A stretch of DNA of 36,928 nt from Gloeocapsa sp. DLM2.Bin57 (GTDB lineage Bacteria > Cyanobacteriota > Cyanobacteriia > Cyanobacteriales > Gloeocapsaceae): positions 1-36,928 of the forward strand of contig RECR01000068.1 of NCBI GenBank assembly GCA_007693955.1, read 5' to 3'. The position numbers were made by a program, and so were the translations under genes. Below the pieces are notes generated by a model. The model worked only from the letters and a program-made list of their open reading frames with translations. It was not told the origin of the DNA and searched no databases. Positions 16,357-25,057 of this stretch are shown one piece after another (position 1 is the first letter of the stretch; each line of letters begins with the position of its first letter).

Positions 16357-16373
16357 TTGCAAATAATTAGCAA
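16357..16373. promoter_or_regulatory. Candidate Fur-type operator between the 2Fe-2S operon and the Dps gene
   Basis: TTGCAAATAATTAGCAA is an imperfect palindrome with TTGC/GCAA ends and an AATAATT core, similar in length and A/T content to cyanobacterial iron boxes. It lies between the two divergent iron/redox transcription units, 55 bases upstream of the Asr1405-like gene (longer start) and about 90 upstream of the Dps start. A FurA gene is in the same window. The match to the classical 19-bp consensus is loose. Confidence 0.4.
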
Positions 16374-16424
16374 TAGTTTTTTGATTAATGTACTTAGATA
16401 CACCAAATAGAGTTAAGACTCGGG

Positions 16425-16430
16425 TATAAT
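16425..16430 (+). promoter_or_regulatory. -10 element for the Dps gene
   Basis: A perfect TATAAT 33 bases before the Dps ATG. I do not see a good -35 at 17 bases; an inverted GAGT/ACTC motif (16411-16422) lies there instead and might be an activator site. Confidence 0.4.
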
Positions 16431-16463
16431 GATATATGTAGAAACGTAAAATTATAGGTAAAT

Positions 16464-17015
16464 ATGATTACCAGTACAGGATTATTACAAAGTTTCGACC
16501 AAATAGGCGAAAACCCGATATTACTAGAGAAAAGTACTACCGTTCCCGTTTGTGAAGGATTAAATATAGCTTTAGCTAGCTTTCAAGCCCTCTATCTACA
16601 GTATCAAAAACATCATTTTGTGGTAGAAGGGACAGAATTTTATCAGTTACACGACTACTTTCAAGAGTCATACGACGCTGTACAAGGACACGTTCACGAT
16701 TTAGCAGAGCGTTTAAACGGCTTAGGAGGAATCCCCGCCGCTAGTTTTAGCAAGTTAGCTGAGTTATGCTGTTTTAAACCAGAAGAGGATGGCGCCTATA
16801 ACTCTCGCACAATGATTGAAAACGATTTAAGCGCAGAGCAAGAAATTATCAAGGTATTACGACGTCAAGCAGCTCAAGCGGAAAGTTTAGGCGATCGCGC
16901 TACTCGCTATCTCTATGAACAGATTCTGTTAAAAACTGAAGAAAGAGCCTATCATTTAGATCATTTCTTAGCACCAGATAGTTTAACCTTGGGTTTAAAC
17001 CGCAACGGTAACTAA
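16464..17015 (+). CDS. dpsA: Dps-family ferritin (DNA-binding protein from starved cells)
   Basis: Dps proteins form 12-subunit shells that oxidise and store iron using hydrogen peroxide and protect DNA. The 183-residue sequence has the four-helix ferritin layout. The ligand region includes [22 protein letters not shown], where the pattern H-x-x-F-H/Q-x-L-H with Asp/Glu carries the inter-subunit ferroxidase site, and [14 protein letters not shown]. It is longer at the N-terminus and C-terminus than the minimal Dps. Divergent from the 2Fe-2S operon, with a possible Fur box between. A hairpin terminator follows. Confidence 0.9.
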   Translation: MITSTGLLQSFDQIGENPILLEKSTTVPVCEGLNIALASFQALYLQYQKHHFVVEGTEFYQLHDYFQESYDAVQGHVHDLAERLNGLGGIPAASFSKLAELCCFKPEEDGAYNSRTMIENDLSAEQEIIKVLRRQAAQAESLGDRATRYLYEQILLKTEERAYHLDHFLAPDSLTLGLNRNGN

Positions 17016-17035
17016 TGGATTGATCATCTAAAGTA

Positions 17036-17064
17036 AGCTAGGACATTGTTGAGATGTTCTAGCT
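17036..17064 (+). terminator. Hairpin terminator after the Dps gene
   Basis: AGCTAGGACAT (17036-17046) pairs with ATGTTCTAGCT (17054-17064), 11 pairs including one G-U, with a 7-base loop. The following ATTATTATTTGC is T-rich but not a pure run. Confidence 0.6.
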
Positions 17065-17258
17065 ATTATTATTTGCTCTAGAAAATTCTCTTAATAATAT
17101 CCGTAATATGCCTTGAGTGATAGCATCTGTGGCTAGATTTGGCTAAATATACCTAAAAGCATCACAAAATGTGCTAAGATTTGAGAGATAATCGCACAGT
17201 AGTGGGCTAAATAAGGCAAAGAAAAGCCACAATTAAACACAAAAGGAGTACTAGAGTT

Positions 17259-19808
17259 ATGACCACTCCCCAAGAGCGGATTATACCCACAGATTTGAGC
17301 AATGAAATGTCTCAATCATATTTAGAATACGCCATGAGCGTAATCGTGGGTAGAGCTTTACCAGATGCGCGGGATGGTCTTAAACCAGTTCATCGACGCA
17401 TACTCTACGCTATGTATGAATTGGGCTTAACACCAGATCGCCCCTTTCGTAAATGTGCTAGGGTAGTCGGAGAAGTATTAGGTAAATATCATCCTCACGG
17501 CGATAGTTCAGTATATGACGCCTTGGTGAGAATGGCGCAAAATTTCTCCATGCGTAACCCCCTCATCCAAGGACATGGAAATTTTGGCTCAATAGATAAC
17601 GACCCACCCGCGGCGATGCGTTATACGGAATGTCGCTTGCAAAGGTTAACCACTGATGCTTTATTACAAGATATAGAAGCAGAAACCGTAGATTATGTCG
17701 ATAACTTTGATGGTTCTCAACAAGAACCAGTAGTCCTACCTGCTAGAATACCACAACTACTCTTAAATGGTTCTTCAGGAATAGCGGTAGGGATGGCGAC
17801 GAATATCCCCCCCCATAACCTCGGAGAGGTAATCGATGGTTTGATTGCCGTTATTGAAAACCCAGAAATAACTAACCAGGAATTATTCAAATATATACCA
17901 GGTCCTGATTTCCCCACAGGAGCACAAATACTCGGATACAGCGGCATAAAAGACGCCTACACCTGCGCTAGAGGTTCGATTACTATGCGGGGAGTAGCTA
18001 GAATAGAAAGTCAAGATAACCGCAGAGAAACCATCATTATCACCGAATTACCCTACCAAACCAATAAAGCAGCTTTAATTGAAAAAATAGCTGAATTGGT
18101 TAACGAGAAACGCTTAGAGGGAATTTCTGATATTAGGGATGAAAGCGATCGCGATGGGATGCGCATTGTCTTAGAATTAAAAAGAGACGCCTATTCCCGA
18201 GTAGTTTTAAATAACCTCTACAAGTTAACACCTATACAATCTAACTTTGGGGCTAATATGGTAGCCCTAGTTAATGGTGAACCCCAATTACTCACCCTCA
18301 AAGAATTTTTAACCGTATTTGTCGATTTTCGGGTGGAAACAATTACCCGACGCACAACCTATCTACTGCGTAAAGCCGAAGAAAGAGACCATATCCTGCA
18401 AGGGTTATTAATCGCTTTAGACAATCTAGATAGGATCATCCAATTAATTCGTCAAGCTGCAGATACAACCACAGCCAAAGCAGAATTAATTAGTGAGATT
18501 AATCTCTCAACCCCCCAAGCAGAGGCAATTTTACAAATGCAATTGCGTCGTTTAACCGCTTTAGAAGCCGAAAAAATTAAAGCAGAACATGAAGAGTTAC
18601 AGATACAAATTATAGATTATCGCGACATTCTCGCTAAAAAAGAAAGAATCGACGAGATAATTATTAACGAACTCAAACAAATTCAATCTACTCACGCTAC
18701 CCCGAGATTAACCCAAATTATCCCCGACGAGGGAGAAATAGTCGATACAGATTTAATCGCTAACGAAAAAGCCGTAATTTTACTCACCGAACAAGGATAT
18801 ATTAAGAGAATGCCTGTGAGTAACTTTGAAGCTCAAAGTCGAGCAACTAAAGGTAAAGCAGGAGCAAAAATTAAAGAAGACGACGTAGTAGAACATTTTC
18901 TCACCTGTTGTGATCATAATTATCTCTTGTTTTTTAGCGATCGCGGGGTAGTTTACAGTCTCAACGCTTATCATATTCCTCTAGCTTCACGTATTGCTAG
19001 GGGTACTCCTTTAATACAAATGTTACCGATTAATAACAAAGAAAAAATCACCTCTATGGTGGCGGTAACAGAATTTAGCCCTGAGCAATATTTGGTGATG
19101 TTGACGCGTAAAGGATACATCAAAAAAACAGCCCTATCAGCCTTTAGCAATATTCGTAGTAGTGGTTTAATCGCTATTTCCCTAGGAGAAGGGGATCAAC
19201 TGCGCTGGGTACGTTTAGCTAAAACAGAAGATAGTATCATTATCGGTTCTACTCAAGGTATGGCGATACACTTCAAAGCCGATGAACAGCAATTACGCCC
19301 TATGGGAAGAGCAACCCGAGGAGTAAAAGCAATGAAACTCAGAAGCGGTGATGAAATAATCAGCATGGATGTCCTCCCGAGTCAAATTAGCGCTACTATC
19401 GAGGCAGATACTACAGAGGAGGAAGAAGAAATAACCCACGATCAGAATGATAACGGACCTTGGTTATTAGCTATAACTAAAGGAGGTTATGGCAAAAGAG
19501 TACCAGTAAAAGCCTTTAGAATGCAGAAACGCGCGGGTATAGGCTTAAAAATGATTCGTTTTCGTCGAGAAAAAGAACGATTAGCAGCTATACACATAGT
19601 TAACCCAGCAGATGAGTTGATGCTTATCACCAGTCGCGGTATCATTATTCGTCAAACAGTAGATGCAATTTCCCTGCAATCTCGCTCAGCTACAGGGGTA
19701 AGAGTACAAAGATTAGACGAAGAAGACGCGATCGCCGCAGTAGCTTTAGTCCCCCCTACTAGTGAAGAATCTTATACCGATAGTAACGAGGAGAATGTCA
19801 CTCCATGA
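17259..19808 (+). CDS. gyrA: DNA gyrase subunit A
   Basis: Type II topoisomerase A subunit that cuts and rejoins DNA to introduce negative supercoils. In the 849-residue protein the active-site tyrosine is Tyr122 ([10 protein letters not shown]). The quinolone-contact region [13 protein letters not shown] gives Ser83 and Asp87, as in drug-sensitive E. coli. The C-terminal beta-pinwheel holds blades such as GYIKRMP and [11 protein letters not shown]. The Gyr-box is not the classical QRRGGKG but [10 protein letters not shown] (near residue 530), as I recall for cyanobacterial GyrA. A ParC-like role is the alternative. AAGGAG precedes the ATG at 17259. It overlaps sufE by four bases (ATGA). Confidence 0.93.
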   Translation: MTTPQERIIPTDLSNEMSQSYLEYAMSVIVGRALPDARDGLKPVHRRILYAMYELGLTPDRPFRKCARVVGEVLGKYHPHGDSSVYDALVRMAQNFSMRNPLIQGHGNFGSIDNDPPAAMRYTECRLQRLTTDALLQDIEAETVDYVDNFDGSQQEPVVLPARIPQLLLNGSSGIAVGMATNIPPHNLGEVIDGLIAVIENPEITNQELFKYIPGPDFPTGAQILGYSGIKDAYTCARGSITMRGVARIESQDNRRETIIITELPYQTNKAALIEKIAELVNEKRLEGISDIRDESDRDGMRIVLELKRDAYSRVVLNNLYKLTPIQSNFGANMVALVNGEPQLLTLKEFLTVFVDFRVETITRRTTYLLRKAEERDHILQGLLIALDNLDRIIQLIRQAADTTTAKAELISEINLSTPQAEAILQMQLRRLTALEAEKIKAEHEELQIQIIDYRDILAKKERIDEIIINELKQIQSTHATPRLTQIIPDEGEIVDTDLIANEKAVILLTEQGYIKRMPVSNFEAQSRATKGKAGAKIKEDDVVEHFLTCCDHNYLLFFSDRGVVYSLNAYHIPLASRIARGTPLIQMLPINNKEKITSMVAVTEFSPEQYLVMLTRKGYIKKTALSAFSNIRSSGLIAISLGEGDQLRWVRLAKTEDSIIIGSTQGMAIHFKADEQQLRPMGRATRGVKAMKLRSGDEIISMDVLPSQISATIEADTTEEEEEITHDQNDNGPWLLAITKGGYGKRVPVKAFRMQKRAGIGLKMIRFRREKERLAAIHIVNPADELMLITSRGIIIRQTVDAISLQSRSATGVRVQRLDEEDAIAAVALVPPTSEESYTDSNEENVTP

Positions 19809-20230
19809 CCTTACCAGAAAACCTAGATAAAATTGTCCAACGCTTTAAATCTCGTCGTGATCCTAAAAAACGTTATGAGCAACTACTCTGGTACGCTAAA
19901 AAACTAGAACCCATACCAGAATCAGCCAAAACCAGCGCTAATAAGGTCAACGGATGTGTCTCTCAAGTCTATATCACCGCAGATTTTCGTGATGGTCGCG
20001 TTTGGTATCAGGGAGAATCAGACGCGCAACTAGTCAAAGGTTTAGTGGCTTTTTTAATCGAAGGACTTAACGGTTTAACCCCTGATGAGATTCTCGCGGT
20101 TACCCCCGATTTTATCGAAGAGACAGGGCTAAAAATGAGTTTAACCCCTTCTCGCGCTAATGGATTTTATAATATCTTTCAAACTATGCAGAAAAAAGCC
20201 CTAGGGTTTCAACTAGGGACTTCTTCATAG
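19805..20230 (+). CDS. sufE: SufE family Fe-S cluster assembly protein
   Basis: Accepts sulfur from the cysteine desulfurase SufS and passes it to the SUF scaffold. The 141-residue protein holds the acceptor Cys51 in [10 protein letters not shown], followed by a Leu-rich region and a DFIEETGL motif. It starts within the gyrA stop (ATGA), so translation is coupled. No other suf genes are nearby. It converges on furA with a one-base gap between the stops. Confidence 0.94.
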   Translation: MTLPENLDKIVQRFKSRRDPKKRYEQLLWYAKKLEPIPESAKTSANKVNGCVSQVYITADFRDGRVWYQGESDAQLVKGLVAFLIEGLNGLTPDEILAVTPDFIEETGLKMSLTPSRANGFYNIFQTMQKKALGFQLGTSS

Positions 20231-20231
20231 T

Positions 20232-20738
20232 TCACTCATGGCTTTCAGAAATAGCCCGAGTACAAGCCCAATTACTCGGTAAAGCTGAAGGCCAGCCCAT
20301 CCTAATCGCTTCAGGACAAATCGCCATAATCGTTAACTGACAATCGATTAATTGAAAACCTTCTTTCTCACACTGTTTTAAACTTTGTTTCAGTATAGAA
20401 TCATTATTAAACTCCAAAGTTTTGTTACACTGGATACATACTAAATGGTGGTGATGGTGAGGATGAGGATGGTTTAACTCATAGTGTTTATGACCTTCGG
20501 CTAGTTCTAACTCTCTGAGAATACCCATGCGTGACATAAGTTTGACACTACGATAAATAGTCGAGAGACTGATTCCCTCTCCTCTGGTTTCTAAGAGATT
20601 GTGTAATTCTTCAGCACTTAAATGATTACCTTGGGGTAAATTCTGAAAAACTTGTAGAATTTTCTCCCGTTGCGGTGTTAAGCGCCAACCCCTGGCATTT
20701 AGTTCTGATTTGAGAGATGTTGCTGTGTAGGGAGGCAT
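20232..20738 (-). CDS. furA: Ferric uptake regulator FurA
   Basis: Iron-responsive repressor. I chose ATG at 20738 (168 residues), because family members start M-x-x-Y-T-x-x-S-L-K-x-E-L; the longer frame uses TTG. The winged-helix domain covers about 1-85 (RGWRLTPQREKILQVF, GISLSTIYRSVKLM). The histidine cluster HPHPHHHHH sits before CIQC, which is Cys101 and Cys104. Cys133 and Cys141 also occupy the positions known from Anabaena FurA, so I call this FurA rather than Zur or PerR. An additional Cys123 is present. The upstream minus-strand region carries A/T-rich CAATTACCTTTATCATTG, a possible autoregulatory site. Confidence 0.9.
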   Translation of the reverse strand: MPPYTATSLKSELNARGWRLTPQREKILQVFQNLPQGNHLSAEELHNLLETRGEGISLSTIYRSVKLMSRMGILRELELAEGHKHYELNHPHPHHHHHLVCIQCNKTLEFNNDSILKQSLKQCEKEGFQLIDCQLTIMAICPEAIRMGWPSALPSNWACTRAISESHE

Positions 20739-20764
20739 AAATATAGTTTCAATAAGCTCATCTA

Positions 20765-20785
20765 TTGACAATGATAAAGGTAATT
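20765..20785. promoter_or_regulatory. Possible iron-box-like site upstream of furA
   Basis: CAATGATAAAGGTAATTG (near 20768-20785) contains a half-site similar to the Fur consensus (ATGATAA). It is in the furA upstream region, where FurA autoregulation is known in Anabaena. The other half does not mirror well, so confidence is low. Confidence 0.3.
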
Positions 20786-20850
20786 GCTCAGTTTGGCAAC
20801 ATTTTTATTGTTAAAATACCCGTAGTGGTTAGAAAATAAGGACAATACTA

Positions 20851-21279
20851 TTGATTAGAAATAATACTCAAACAAATTTCATCTTCTCCAATACCAAAAT
20901 CCAGCAGTTCAGCCTCTTGGGGTTTACCACCATATTAGTCGCTTGTTTTTCTACTTTGAATATAATTATAGAATCTCAAGCAATGGCTCAAACCCTTACA
21001 GGAAATGACGCTAAACAACAATTACTTTCCACTAATCAATGTCCTGGTTGCGATCTCCAAGGTGCTGATTTAGAAGAAGCTAATCTCAGTAGTGCTAACT
21101 TGAGTGGTGCTAATCTCAGTGGTGCTGATTTAGAAGAAGCTAATCTCAGTGGTGCAAATTTGCAAAACGCTGATTTTACAGGAGCTGATTTAGAAGACGC
21201 CAACCTTACTAATGCTGATGTAACTGGTGCAAACTTCACAGGAGCAAAGTTACAAGGAGTTATCGGGTTAAATCGGTAA
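20851..21279 (+). CDS. Secreted pentapeptide-repeat protein
   Basis: A 142-residue protein. Residues about 20-43 are a hydrophobic signal region ending AMAQ, a likely signal peptidase site; the mature part is short. From residue 67 onward it consists of about 13 pentapeptide repeats ([18 protein letters not shown] and similar), which fold as a right-handed square helix. The start is taken as TTG at 20851, with AAGGA nine bases upstream. The next ATG (20983) is after the signal sequence, so a cytoplasmic form is possible. The role is unknown; it is divergent from furA. Confidence 0.75.
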   Translation: MIRNNTQTNFIFSNTKIQQFSLLGFTTILVACFSTLNIIIESQAMAQTLTGNDAKQQLLSTNQCPGCDLQGADLEEANLSSANLSGANLSGADLEEANLSGANLQNADFTGADLEDANLTNADVTGANFTGAKLQGVIGLNR

Positions 21280-21281
21280 AC

Positions 21282-21602
21282 TCAGGAGTTTAGACAAGAT
21301 CCTAACCAATCTAAATAGGGTACAGCTCCTTGAACGATTGGTATAGCGATGATTTCGGGCACTTCGTAGGAGTGAATAGCAGTAATTTTCGCGGCAATAG
21401 TAGCAAAGAGATTTAAATCTGTTTTGATGACTAATTGCCATTCTGTATCTGAGTTAATTTCTCCTCGCCAACGATAAAGAGATTTAATGGGGTGAACACT
21501 GACACAAGCGGCTAAATGTTCGGTGATTAAAGCAGAAGCGATTGTTTCTGCTTCGGTTTCCGAACCTGCTGTTACTAAAATTAAACCGTATTTTTTACTC
21601 AT
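21282..21602 (-). CDS. cutA: CutA-type divalent cation tolerance protein
   Basis: Small trimeric protein related to copper tolerance and signalling. The 106-residue sequence has the CutA pattern: LVTAGSETEAETIASALI, HLAACVSVHPIKSLYRWRGEI, and late SYEVPEIIAIPI. Its ATG overlaps the stop of larE (ATGA), indicating coupled translation. It converges on the pentapeptide gene with a two-base gap. Confidence 0.92.
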   Translation of the reverse strand: MSKKYGLILVTAGSETEAETIASALITEHLAACVSVHPIKSLYRWRGEINSDTEWQLVIKTDLNLFATIAAKITAIHSYEVPEIIAIPIVQGAVPYLDWLGSCLNS

Positions 21603-22414
21603 CGGGAGTTCATCACGGTTAAGACTTGGTTAAGTTTACCACTACGGTAACCTTCCAAATCTAGGGTAACATAAATAAAACCATAACTCTGAAAGACTTC
21701 TACTAATTCGGGTAGATTGGTTTTACTGATAAATTCAGGTATTTGTTCTGCGGGTAATTCTATTCTAGCGGTATCTTCTACAGAACGTACTCTCAGATTC
21801 TTATAGCCTAGGTTACGTAAATACACCTCAGCCCTCCCTACTCTATGGAGTTTAGCGACGGTAATTTCTTCACCGTAGGGAAATCGTGAGGAGAGACAGG
21901 GTTGAGATGGTTTATCCCACCAGGGAAGATCAAGGATTTTACTGATTTCTCTGACTTCTAGTTTAGTGATTCCTAATTCAGCTAAAGGCGATCGCACTCC
22001 TCTTTCTTTAGCTGCTTGAATTCCGGGACGATAATCTTGTAAATCATCGGCGTTGACACCATCAATAACGTAGGGATAACCTCTTTCTAGGGCTATTGGT
22101 TTGAGGGTATCGTGAAGTTCACTTTTACAAAAATAACAGCGATTAACAGGGTTACTGGTGTAATTAGGGTTCTCCATTTCTCGGGTAAAGACTAATTCAT
22201 GGGGTATCCCGATTATTTCTGCTTGAAATTGGGCTTCGTCTAATTCCTCTGGTAGCAAGGAGGGAGAGACTGCTGTAATCGCCAAGGCGCGATCGCCTAA
22301 TACTTCATAGGCTATTTTGGCTACTAAAGTGCTATCTATTCCCCCAGAATAGGCAATCAGTGCTTTTTCTAACCCGCTAAATAATTCTTGTAGTTTGCTA
22401 AGTTTACTAGACAT
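21599..22414 (-). CDS. larE: ATP-dependent sulfur transferase LarE
   Basis: LarE makes the nickel-pincer cofactor of lactate racemase by sulfurating a pyridinium precursor. The start is taken as ATG at 22414 (271 residues), as the longer frame needs TTG. The PP-loop is SGGIDS (residues 23-28). The conserved KPSQPCLSSRFPYG holds Cys173, equivalent to the sacrificial cysteine. A C93-x-x-C96 pair (NRCYFCKSEL) also occurs, giving a three-cysteine set as in LarE types that bind a 4Fe-4S cluster. No larB or larC is close, so its role here may differ. It lies upstream of the tRNA-Ser gene, in the opposite direction. Confidence 0.88.
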   Translation of the reverse strand: MSSKLSKLQELFSGLEKALIAYSGGIDSTLVAKIAYEVLGDRALAITAVSPSLLPEELDEAQFQAEIIGIPHELVFTREMENPNYTSNPVNRCYFCKSELHDTLKPIALERGYPYVIDGVNADDLQDYRPGIQAAKERGVRSPLAELGITKLEVREISKILDLPWWDKPSQPCLSSRFPYGEEITVAKLHRVGRAEVYLRNLGYKNLRVRSVEDTARIELPAEQIPEFISKTNLPELVEVFQSYGFIYVTLDLEGYRSGKLNQVLTVMNSR

Positions 22415-22495
22415 TTTTTTAAACAATTCTTCATATTTTATTTTACTTTTTTCTTGGCAAAATACCAAAATAGTGTTAAGATTAGAATCTATATT

Positions 22496-22585
22496 GGAGA
22501 GATGGCTGAGTCGGTCGAAAGCGGCAGATTGCTAATCTGTTGTACCATGTAAGTGGTACCGAGGGTTCGAATCCCTCTCTCTCCG
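22496..22585 (+). tRNA. trnS: tRNA-Ser(GCU)
   Basis: A 90-base class II tRNA. The acceptor stem GGAGAGA pairs with TCTCTCC. The anticodon GCT is in CAGATTGCTAATCTG (stem CAGAT/ATCTG). The long variable arm (TGTACCATGTAAGTGGTACC) identifies serine, and the T-arm is GAGGGTTCGAATCCCTC. CCA is not encoded; TAA follows. It reads serine codons AGC and AGU. Confidence 0.96.
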
Positions 22586-22599
22586 TAACTTGATAATTT

Positions 22600-22629
22600 T
22601 TGTTAAGTCTTAGTGGTTACTTGTATAAT
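22600..22629 (+). promoter_or_regulatory. Probable promoter of the peroxiredoxin gene
   Basis: TTGTTA (22600-22605) and a perfect TATAAT (22624-22629) with an 18-base spacer lie about 70 bases upstream of the start codon, between the tRNA-Ser gene and the peroxiredoxin gene. Confidence 0.5.
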
Positions 22630-22696
22630 TAGTTACTTTATAGCTTTAAGCTTGAAAATGTACTCAAGATACTAGACTCTCAAAGGAATTAAACCT

Positions 22697-23335
22697 ATGC
22701 CTTTACAACTTGGTGATCAAGTTCCCGATTTTAAACAAGCTTCCTCGATGGGGGAAATTTCTTTTTATGAATGGGCTGGTGATAGTTGGGTAGTTCTTTT
22801 CTCTCACCCTGCTGATTATACCCCAGTTTGCACTACTGAATTAGGTACAGTAGCTAAACTTAAACCCGAATTTGACAAACGCAATGTCAAAACTATCGCC
22901 CTCAGTGTCGATGATGTAGAATCTCATTTAGGTTGGATCAAAGATATTGAGGAAACTCAAACTATTACCCTCAATTATCCCATTCTTGCCGATCCAGATC
23001 GCCAAGTCTCAGATCTCTACGGGATGATTCATCCTAATGCTAATAATACCCTAACCGTGCGCTCTGTGTTTATTATTGATCCACAGAAAAAATTACGTTT
23101 AACCATTACTTATCCTGCTAGTACTGGTCGTAACTTTGCTGAAATTTTAAGAGTTATTGACTCTTTACAATTGACAGATAACTATCAAGTAGCCACACCC
23201 GCTAATTGGGAAGATGGAGGAGATTGTGTGATTGTACCATCTCTTAAAGATCCTGAAGAATTAAAACAAAAATTTCCTAAAGGGTATCAAGAAGTTAAAC
23301 CTTATTTACGTATGACTCCCCAACCTAATAAATAG
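22697..23335 (+). CDS. 1-Cys peroxiredoxin (Prx6 type)
   Basis: Reduces hydrogen peroxide and alkyl hydroperoxides. The 212-residue protein has the peroxidatic Cys45 in ADYTPVCTTELG. It lacks a resolving cysteine in the 2-Cys position and has the long C-terminal extension of Prx6, WEDGGDCVIVPS and KPYLRMTPQP. The ATG has AAAGGAA upstream. Transcription likely starts from the promoter at 22600-22629, and a terminator hairpin follows the stop. Confidence 0.95.
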   Translation: MPLQLGDQVPDFKQASSMGEISFYEWAGDSWVVLFSHPADYTPVCTTELGTVAKLKPEFDKRNVKTIALSVDDVESHLGWIKDIEETQTITLNYPILADPDRQVSDLYGMIHPNANNTLTVRSVFIIDPQKKLRLTITYPASTGRNFAEILRVIDSLQLTDNYQVATPANWEDGGDCVIVPSLKDPEELKQKFPKGYQEVKPYLRMTPQPNK

Positions 23336-23342
23336 AATTTAT

Positions 23343-23361
23343 AGGGACTCATGGAGTCCCT
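23343..23361 (+). terminator. Hairpin terminator after the peroxiredoxin gene
   Basis: AGGGACTC (23343-23350) pairs perfectly with GAGTCCCT (23354-23361) around ATG; TTATTGGTT follows. The stem lies between convergent genes and could also stop transcription of the minus-strand gene at 23388. Confidence 0.65.
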
Positions 23362-23387
23362 TTATTGGTTATTTAATAATATATGAT

Positions 23388-23726
23388 TTACTCATTTTCA
23401 TCGCTATCATAACCCAAAGTTTTTTTAAGCCAAGTCAAAAATTTATTAACATCATCTCCCGAAATTTTGAGAATAGATACTACTCCAGTAATAATCAAAA
23501 CTGCTCCGAGAAGAAAACTAAACCAAGAATCATTATCGTATAAATACAAACCCACTAAAACAATAAAATAAGGAGATAAGACTCCACTAATTTTTTCAAT
23601 TACTGTGACTATTTCTTGAGGTTGGTTTTTAGTCAGAGGATTCTGAGGATTACTAGGCAGTATTGGTTCTTGTAATTTCCTTTGTGTCTCTGGTGGTGTT
23701 GTATCTTTGGGATCTCTGCTAAACAT
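23388..23726 (-). CDS. Hypothetical membrane protein
   Basis: A 112-residue protein from ATG 23726 (the longer frame uses TTG). The N-terminal 40 residues are Pro/Gln-rich and polar (TPPETQRKLQEPILPSNPQN). Two membrane helices follow at about residues 51-66 and 71-87, then a KTLGYDSDENE acidic tail. I do not recognise a family. It is convergent with the peroxiredoxin gene. Confidence 0.6.
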   Translation of the reverse strand: MFSRDPKDTTPPETQRKLQEPILPSNPQNPLTKNQPQEIVTVIEKISGVLSPYFIVLVGLYLYDNDSWFSFLLGAVLIITGVVSILKISGDDVNKFLTWLKKTLGYDSDENE

Positions 23727-23779
23727 GATTTTTCTGCTCTCAATCTTTGTCAAATTATTATAACTATAGCAAGGAAGGT

Positions 23780-23808
23780 ATTAGGAGTTAGATATTAGGT
23801 TTTATTAT
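23780..23808. repeat. Short intergenic TTAGG-type repeat
   Basis: GTATTAGGAGTTAGATATTAGG, followed by TTTTATT. A close relative lies at 36622-36646 (GTTAGGTATTAGGTGTTAGG then TTTTATT). Both are intergenic. Such variable GGTATTAGG tracts are common in cyanobacterial spacers. Confidence 0.5.
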
Positions 23809-23855
23809 TACTAAACACTATACCACTTATTCCCTTTTACCTATTGCCTTTTAAA

Positions 23856-25007
23856 CTAAATCTCACCTACTTCGGAAGTTTCGTTATCATGATTATCTAG
23901 AAGAGGTAAAATATCTGTTTCTAAATTATGATCAGGATGCTCTAAATCTGCGAAAGGATCTATTTCAAAAGAAGAAGTATTCCAATGATCTAAGATATCT
24001 TTAAATAATAACTCTTCAATCCAAGTTTTAGCTACTACAGTTAAAGGAAGCGCTAATAACAATCCTAATACCCCCAAAGCAGAAGTAAAGAAGATTTGCG
24101 CCATTAAAGTAACTGCGGGTAAGAGAGAAACTTGTTTAGCCATTACCATTGGTGTTAACCAATAACTCTCGATATTTTGAATAATAAAATACCAAATTAA
24201 AATAGCGATAATTTTCCAAGGCTCATCAAGGACTGCTACCATAATAGGAAAAATAACACTAGCAGTAGGACCAAAATTAGGAATAAAATTAAGTAACCCT
24301 GCTAATAAGGCATGAACTAACACAAAATCTATTTTTAAAACAGATAAACCAATACCGCTAAGACTACCAATAAAGAAACAATTAATTAAAATCCCAATTA
24401 CCCAATTAGCGATCGAAGTTTCCGTTAAGGTGAGAATTTCATTAGCTCGACGACGATAAAAAGAGGGAAATAACCTTAATAAACCCTTGCGGTAGGCTTG
24501 GGGATCAACTAACATCATGACTGTAAGTACTATCACAAATAAAATCCTTAACAACACAAATAAGGAATTAGAAAATAACGCTAAAAAGTTTTTAAATAAA
24601 TCTGTAGTAAAATTAGGTAATTGAATAACTAGGTCAGATAAAGTCGGTAATTCAGGTATCCAGTCTAGCTCTTGTTCTAATTTTTGTAAAGATTCATACA
24701 CTTCGCGAGAAAATGCAGGTACTCTAGTCATTAGTTGCTGAAACTGTTCTATAAAAGCAGGAACAATCACTAATGTACAGAGAAAAGCAATAATAGTTGT
24801 AGCTAGTAAAACAATAACAATCGCCAGAGTACGATTAAATTGCCACCGTTGTAACCATCGCCACCTTTGTAACCGACAGACTAAACGGTTAAGTGCTGTA
24901 GCAATAATAACCGCAGTAAACACTAAAAGTATTAATTGACGGATGTGCCAAATTATATAGATGGCGAGTATTAAACTTAACAAGCCAAGCCATTGACCAA
25001 ATTTCAC
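23856..25007 (-). CDS. AI-2E family transporter-like membrane protein
   Basis: A 383-residue membrane protein of the AI-2E/PerM family. The pattern is about seven to eight helices: an N-terminal pair, a soluble loop (roughly 80-140), then LLNFIPNFGPTASVIFPI and a YWLTPMVMAKQVSLLPAVTLMAQIFF block, the family signature. The C-terminal tail is acidic (NHDNETSEVGEI). Start is GTG at 25007 with AGAGG eight bases upstream. Substrate unknown; the AI-2 name is historical. It is divergent from pyrC with about 50 bases between. Confidence 0.85.
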   Translation of the reverse strand: MKFGQWLGLLSLILAIYIIWHIRQLILLVFTAVIIATALNRLVCRLQRWRWLQRWQFNRTLAIVIVLLATTIIAFLCTLVIVPAFIEQFQQLMTRVPAFSREVYESLQKLEQELDWIPELPTLSDLVIQLPNFTTDLFKNFLALFSNSLFVLLRILFVIVLTVMMLVDPQAYRKGLLRLFPSFYRRRANEILTLTETSIANWVIGILINCFFIGSLSGIGLSVLKIDFVLVHALLAGLLNFIPNFGPTASVIFPIMVAVLDEPWKIIAILIWYFIIQNIESYWLTPMVMAKQVSLLPAVTLMAQIFFTSALGVLGLLLALPLTVVAKTWIEELLFKDILDHWNTSSFEIDPFADLEHPDHNLETDILPLLDNHDNETSEVGEI

Positions 25008-25057
25008 CTAAATTACCTCTAAAGAGTTTACCTAATCAAAATAATACCAAAAAGAAG

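Noticed and set aside
17133-17315. Minus-strand 60-codon frame upstream of gyrA
   Set aside because: It overlaps the gyrA start and its ribosome binding site, and has no family pattern.
21036-21239. Minus-strand open frame of 67 codons with repeated KFAP/LRLA
   Set aside because: It is a mirror of the pentapeptide repeats on the + strand; the repeat structure alone creates it.
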